Of a DNA stretch of 64,000 nt, positions 61,189 to 64,000 are shown in pieces; positions within the stretch are counted from its first letter, which is position 1; each line of letters opens with the position of its first letter. The translations under genes were made by a program, and so were the position numbers. The DNA is from JADKBO01 sp965230345 (GTDB lineage: Bacteria > Bacteroidota > Bacteroidia > Chitinophagales > Saprospiraceae): the NCBI GenBank assembly GCA_965230345.1, contig CBDDKR010000001.1:992001-1056000 (forward strand). Direction: 5' to 3'. The notes under the pieces were generated by a model, which made no database searches, was not told where the DNA came from, and saw only the letters and a program-made list of their open reading frames with translations.

Positions 61189-62775
61189 ATGAAACAAATA
61201 ATTGCATATATCCTATTTACATTTTCTACAATTTATGGTCAAGTAGTCCCATTTTCTCCAATCAGTTTAGAAGAGCATATAACGGATTGGGCAGTAACTA
61301 CTATAGATACATCAGTAGCGGATGGTGTTATGTTTGATGGAAGAAATCATTTTTATATTTTTTCTAAACCCCAATCATTAATTCATAATGGTTGTTTATA
61401 TAGTGCTACTGTATCTAGACCTACTGGAGGCGATGTCGAAGGTGGATTAATTGAAAAAATTGATTTAACAAATGGAGAAGTCAAATGGCGTTACATTTAT
61501 GACTCAAGAAATATTGAGTTGAGAGAACTCCCTATGGCGATGTATATTAATGATCAAGGAAATTTGGAAGTGACAAACATGAGACTAACCGAAGACAAGC
61601 CAATTACTTTCCCAAGTTTTATGTTTGGGACGGATGTTACTTTTTCCATTCATACAATTGATTCTCAAAATGGCACAATTATAGATCATATATACCCTTC
61701 CGAGTCTAATAGAAACTATTCGTTTAATTCTACAGGAGATAATGATTTTTTATTCTATGACATCAATGGGAATAGGAATCACCTTGTAAGAGAATTAAGA
61801 AAGGATACACAGCAGTATGTTTTGGTTAAGTTAGATAGTAATCTTAATCATACTAATAATAAACAAACTATAGATTTGGGGTTACCCGTAGAAATTGATG
61901 ACATTTTGTTTGGAGGAATGTACAAGACAGATTCTTATGTTTTATCTTTTGATGCAAAAATAGTAAGTACCAATAATTATAAAAGGGAGTATAGTTTAAA
62001 GTTCTGGGACGAGAATTGGAATGTAGTCTATAGTCTAGGTGATCAATTAGAGGAGCTTATAGAAGAACCTGATCCTTTTAAAATATCAATCGTTGATGCC
62101 AATGATAGCCTTGTATTATTTAGTGTTTATAAACAAGACTATTATTACTATGCTTATTTTATAAATACTAAAGGTGAATTAATAAAAAAAATAGATTTGG
62201 ATATATCAACAACAGATTATAGTCTAATAAATAGATACAAGATTTATGAAGGTGGACTACTTGCAATAGGAACAAAAAGCTTTGATGATCCATCACTTAA
62301 TAAATTAGAAATTCGTCGTATTGATGCAAATTCAGAACTTCTTGTATCTACGGGGTTTATTCCATTTAATCAAAGGATAATACCAAATTTAATTTTTACC
62401 GAGATGGATGATTTAGTTGTTCACGGTTGGCAATTTAAGGATACTCTATTTAATGGTATTAATGGCAATCATCTACAAGGATCAACTCATATAAAACTTG
62501 ATAAGGTTAAAATTGGATTAATATCTAATATTGATCCAAGTATTCAAACGAATGAAATAGCAATTTACCCCAACCCAACCACAAATGCTATACACTTTAC
62601 AAATTTGGATGATGATTTGTTCGGATATATGGTATACGATAACCTCGGTATGTTAGTAGATGATGGAATATTAAACTCAAGCACATTGTCTTTAGCTCAT
62701 TTGCCTACAGGACAGTACATCATTAGATTAAAAGGGAATAAAGGGATTTTCACAAAAAAAATAATTAAGATTTGA
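61189..62775 (+). CDS. secreted protein with T9SS sorting domain, 528 aa
   Basis: Signal peptide MKQIIAYILFTFSTIYGQ. Body plan like the cargo T9SS proteins (YSATVSRPTGGDVEGGLIEK, NGEVKWRYIYD). The last 70 residues (IYPNPTTNAIHFTNLDDDLF to KKIIKI) and about 50 bp after the stop are nearly the same as in the cargo gene at 24302, while the body is diverged. This points to recombination at the 3' end. Confidence 0.8.
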   Translation: MKQIIAYILFTFSTIYGQVVPFSPISLEEHITDWAVTTIDTSVADGVMFDGRNHFYIFSKPQSLIHNGCLYSATVSRPTGGDVEGGLIEKIDLTNGEVKWRYIYDSRNIELRELPMAMYINDQGNLEVTNMRLTEDKPITFPSFMFGTDVTFSIHTIDSQNGTIIDHIYPSESNRNYSFNSTGDNDFLFYDINGNRNHLVRELRKDTQQYVLVKLDSNLNHTNNKQTIDLGLPVEIDDILFGGMYKTDSYVLSFDAKIVSTNNYKREYSLKFWDENWNVVYSLGDQLEELIEEPDPFKISIVDANDSLVLFSVYKQDYYYYAYFINTKGELIKKIDLDISTTDYSLINRYKIYEGGLLAIGTKSFDDPSLNKLEIRRIDANSELLVSTGFIPFNQRIIPNLIFTEMDDLVVHGWQFKDTLFNGINGNHLQGSTHIKLDKVKIGLISNIDPSIQTNEIAIYPNPTTNAIHFTNLDDDLFGYMVYDNLGMLVDDGILNSSTLSLAHLPTGQYIIRLKGNKGIFTKKIIKI

Positions 62776-62805
62776 TTCAAAGCTTAATTGTGGTTATTGG
62801 ATATA

Positions 62806-62836
62806 GGGACTAGTTGGGGTCTAACCCTTTTTTTAT
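62806..62836 (+). terminator. terminator after the 61189 gene
   Basis: GGGACTAG with CTAACCC and a T-run; a partly decayed copy of the better hairpin at 25973-26002. Confidence 0.55.
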
Positions 62837-62905
62837 GTTCAGATTTATGCTTCCGAACCTATTTATATAGATAAAAGTATTTTTATTATCCTTAATTATT
62901 AATCC

Positions 62906-64000
62906 ATGAAATACTATTTACTTTTTTCGATTCTAATTTTATCAATGGATTGTTTTTGTCAGAATGAAACAATTCCATTGGAATTTTACGAAGTGGACCC
63001 TATTTGGGAACATGTTATTGTAGATTCAACTTTTAAAGAATCATCAGGGCAGAATATTTTAACGGAGTATACTTCTCTTACTATTAGAGACTTTAGAAGA
63101 ATTGATAATGAAGTTTACATATTATCTAATGGGTTGACTAATACTAAGTTTACAGATGAATATGGATTTGTCTTAGATAAAATTGATTTTGAAACTGGTG
63201 ATCTAATTTGGAAACACCACAATACGATATATAATGGCGGTAATCAAGATTCTTATAGATATATAACAATTAGAAAGGATCATGATATAGAGTTAGTTGG
63301 AGTACAACGATATAAACCTGATAGTACTGTGACACTGTCTTGGAAATATGGAGGATTAAACTCTCAGTCTATTCGAAAAGGTATAAACAAAGGATCTGGT
63401 GAATTATTACATACTTTCGTTGCTAAGGATAGTATATATAAAGACAATTTTCCTTGTAGACATTTTAAGCAATTTGCGCTAGAGGATGACTCACTTTACT
63501 TAACAGCCTTTATGATTGGTGAAAATTCGGCTACAGGGAATGGATATGACTATGGTGTTGATTATTATTTAATGGATCATGAAATGAATAAAATAGATGA
63601 ATCAAGACATTTGTTTTATGACACACTGGGTCCATTTTCTATAAATCAACCAAGTTTTTTAAATCGCTTAAACGAAAATACTTTGGTTAGTATAGCTTAT
63701 AAGGATAGATTGGATTCTTGGAATAATAATGGACTAAAAATGATGTGGACTGATATATCCGATCCATATCATATTAAGAATATTCGAAGTATTGATTATT
63801 CTGATATCGTTCCAGGATCGAAAGAGTCTTTTGTTACCTTAAGTTTCAAGACATTAGGAAACACGATTTATTTGGGGCATTATTATCCAAATTTTGATAT
63901 AGAGGATGGTGCAGCATACATTTTATGGCTTAATGAAGATGGCTCAATAAAAACATTTATTGGTCTACCCTATTATAATGATCACTTATATCAATATACA
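62906..64000 (+). CDS. T9SS-protein homologue of the cargo gene at 24302, partial (runs off right edge)
   Basis: At least 365 aa. Signal peptide MKYYLLFSILILSMDCFCQ. The first part (to about residue 185) is diverged from the 24302 protein. From about 63470 to the edge the DNA is almost identical to 24880-25413. The C-terminus and sorting domain lie outside the window. Together with 57981 and 61189 it makes the right flank a cluster of this family. Confidence 0.85.
   Translation, partial: MKYYLLFSILILSMDCFCQNETIPLEFYEVDPIWEHVIVDSTFKESSGQNILTEYTSLTIRDFRRIDNEVYILSNGLTNTKFTDEYGFVLDKIDFETGDLIWKHHNTIYNGGNQDSYRYITIRKDHDIELVGVQRYKPDSTVTLSWKYGGLNSQSIRKGINKGSGELLHTFVAKDSIYKDNFPCRHFKQFALEDDSLYLTAFMIGENSATGNGYDYGVDYYLMDHEMNKIDESRHLFYDTLGPFSINQPSFLNRLNENTLVSIAYKDRLDSWNNNGLKMMWTDISDPYHIKNIRSIDYSDIVPGSKESFVTLSFKTLGNTIYLGHYYPNFDIEDGAAYILWLNEDGSIKTFIGLPYYNDHLYQYT

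Noticed and set aside
1..64000. tRNA, rRNA or tmRNA gene, including tRNA as integration target
   Set aside because: No cloverleaf or rRNA-like sequence was recognised, and the att site is between bshB1 and a T9SS remnant, not in a tRNA.

Overview
The window is an AT-rich chromosome segment from a member of the Bacteroidota. This rests on four signs: several secreted proteins ending in a type IX secretion (T9SS, Por) sorting domain of the YPNPxxxxL type, a BshB1-like bacillithiol deacetylase, promoters matching the Bacteroidota form TTTG-N20-TAnnTTTG, and no Shine-Dalgarno use at most starts. I could not run homology searches. Family names rest on motifs I can read, and many genes remain unassigned.

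Layout. 1-4842 is ordinary chromosome: a PIF1-type helicase (cut by the left edge), an S4-domain RNA-binding protein, PPK2 and a TerB-like protein on the minus strand, then FabH and BshB1 on the plus strand. 4853-57868 holds two related elements of about 26.5 kb in direct tandem: element A (4853-31432) and element B (31433-57868). A 23-bp direct repeat lies at the left edge, the A/B junction and the right edge (4853, 31433, 57869). 57892-64000 is chromosome again: a remnant of a T9SS-protein gene, an LRR-like gene with an attC-like hairpin, and three T9SS-sorted protein genes, the last cut by the right edge.

Each element is built the same way. At the left end lie two small paralogous plus-strand genes separated by a 17-bp direct repeat. 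Next comes a long minus-strand operon of about 20 genes that looks like the virion and lysis module of a tailless virus: small basic proteins, membrane proteins, beta-rich capsid candidates, a lectin-like lipoprotein, a beta-helix spike, a GH19-like endolysin and a holin-like protein. Then follow an origin-like region, a variable cargo region, and a replication module with a TOPRIM plus superfamily 3 helicase protein, a divergent HTH regulator and several small genes. I see no integrase, terminase, portal, tail gene or packaging ATPase. The 23-bp repeat has the 5-6-4 core layout of a Xer/dif site, so integration by host XerCD is my working hypothesis.

The cargo differs between the two elements. 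A carries two DUF262 genes (the second with HNH), a small secreted or membrane protein, and a lipoprotein plus T9SS-protein pair. B carries a different lipoprotein/T9SS pair, DUF262 plus a HEPN-domain protein, and a TcmP/Gp37-Gp68 pair. A related leader of about 330 bp heads three of these cassettes, and attC-like hairpins follow the DUF262 cassettes. Both elements share a 122-126 nt leader RNA with two interleaved long stems (pseudoknot order). Differences between the copies keep the pairing only when it is read as minus-strand RNA. Together this looks like a superinfected, cargo-swapping virus-like element that carries defence and surface-conversion genes.
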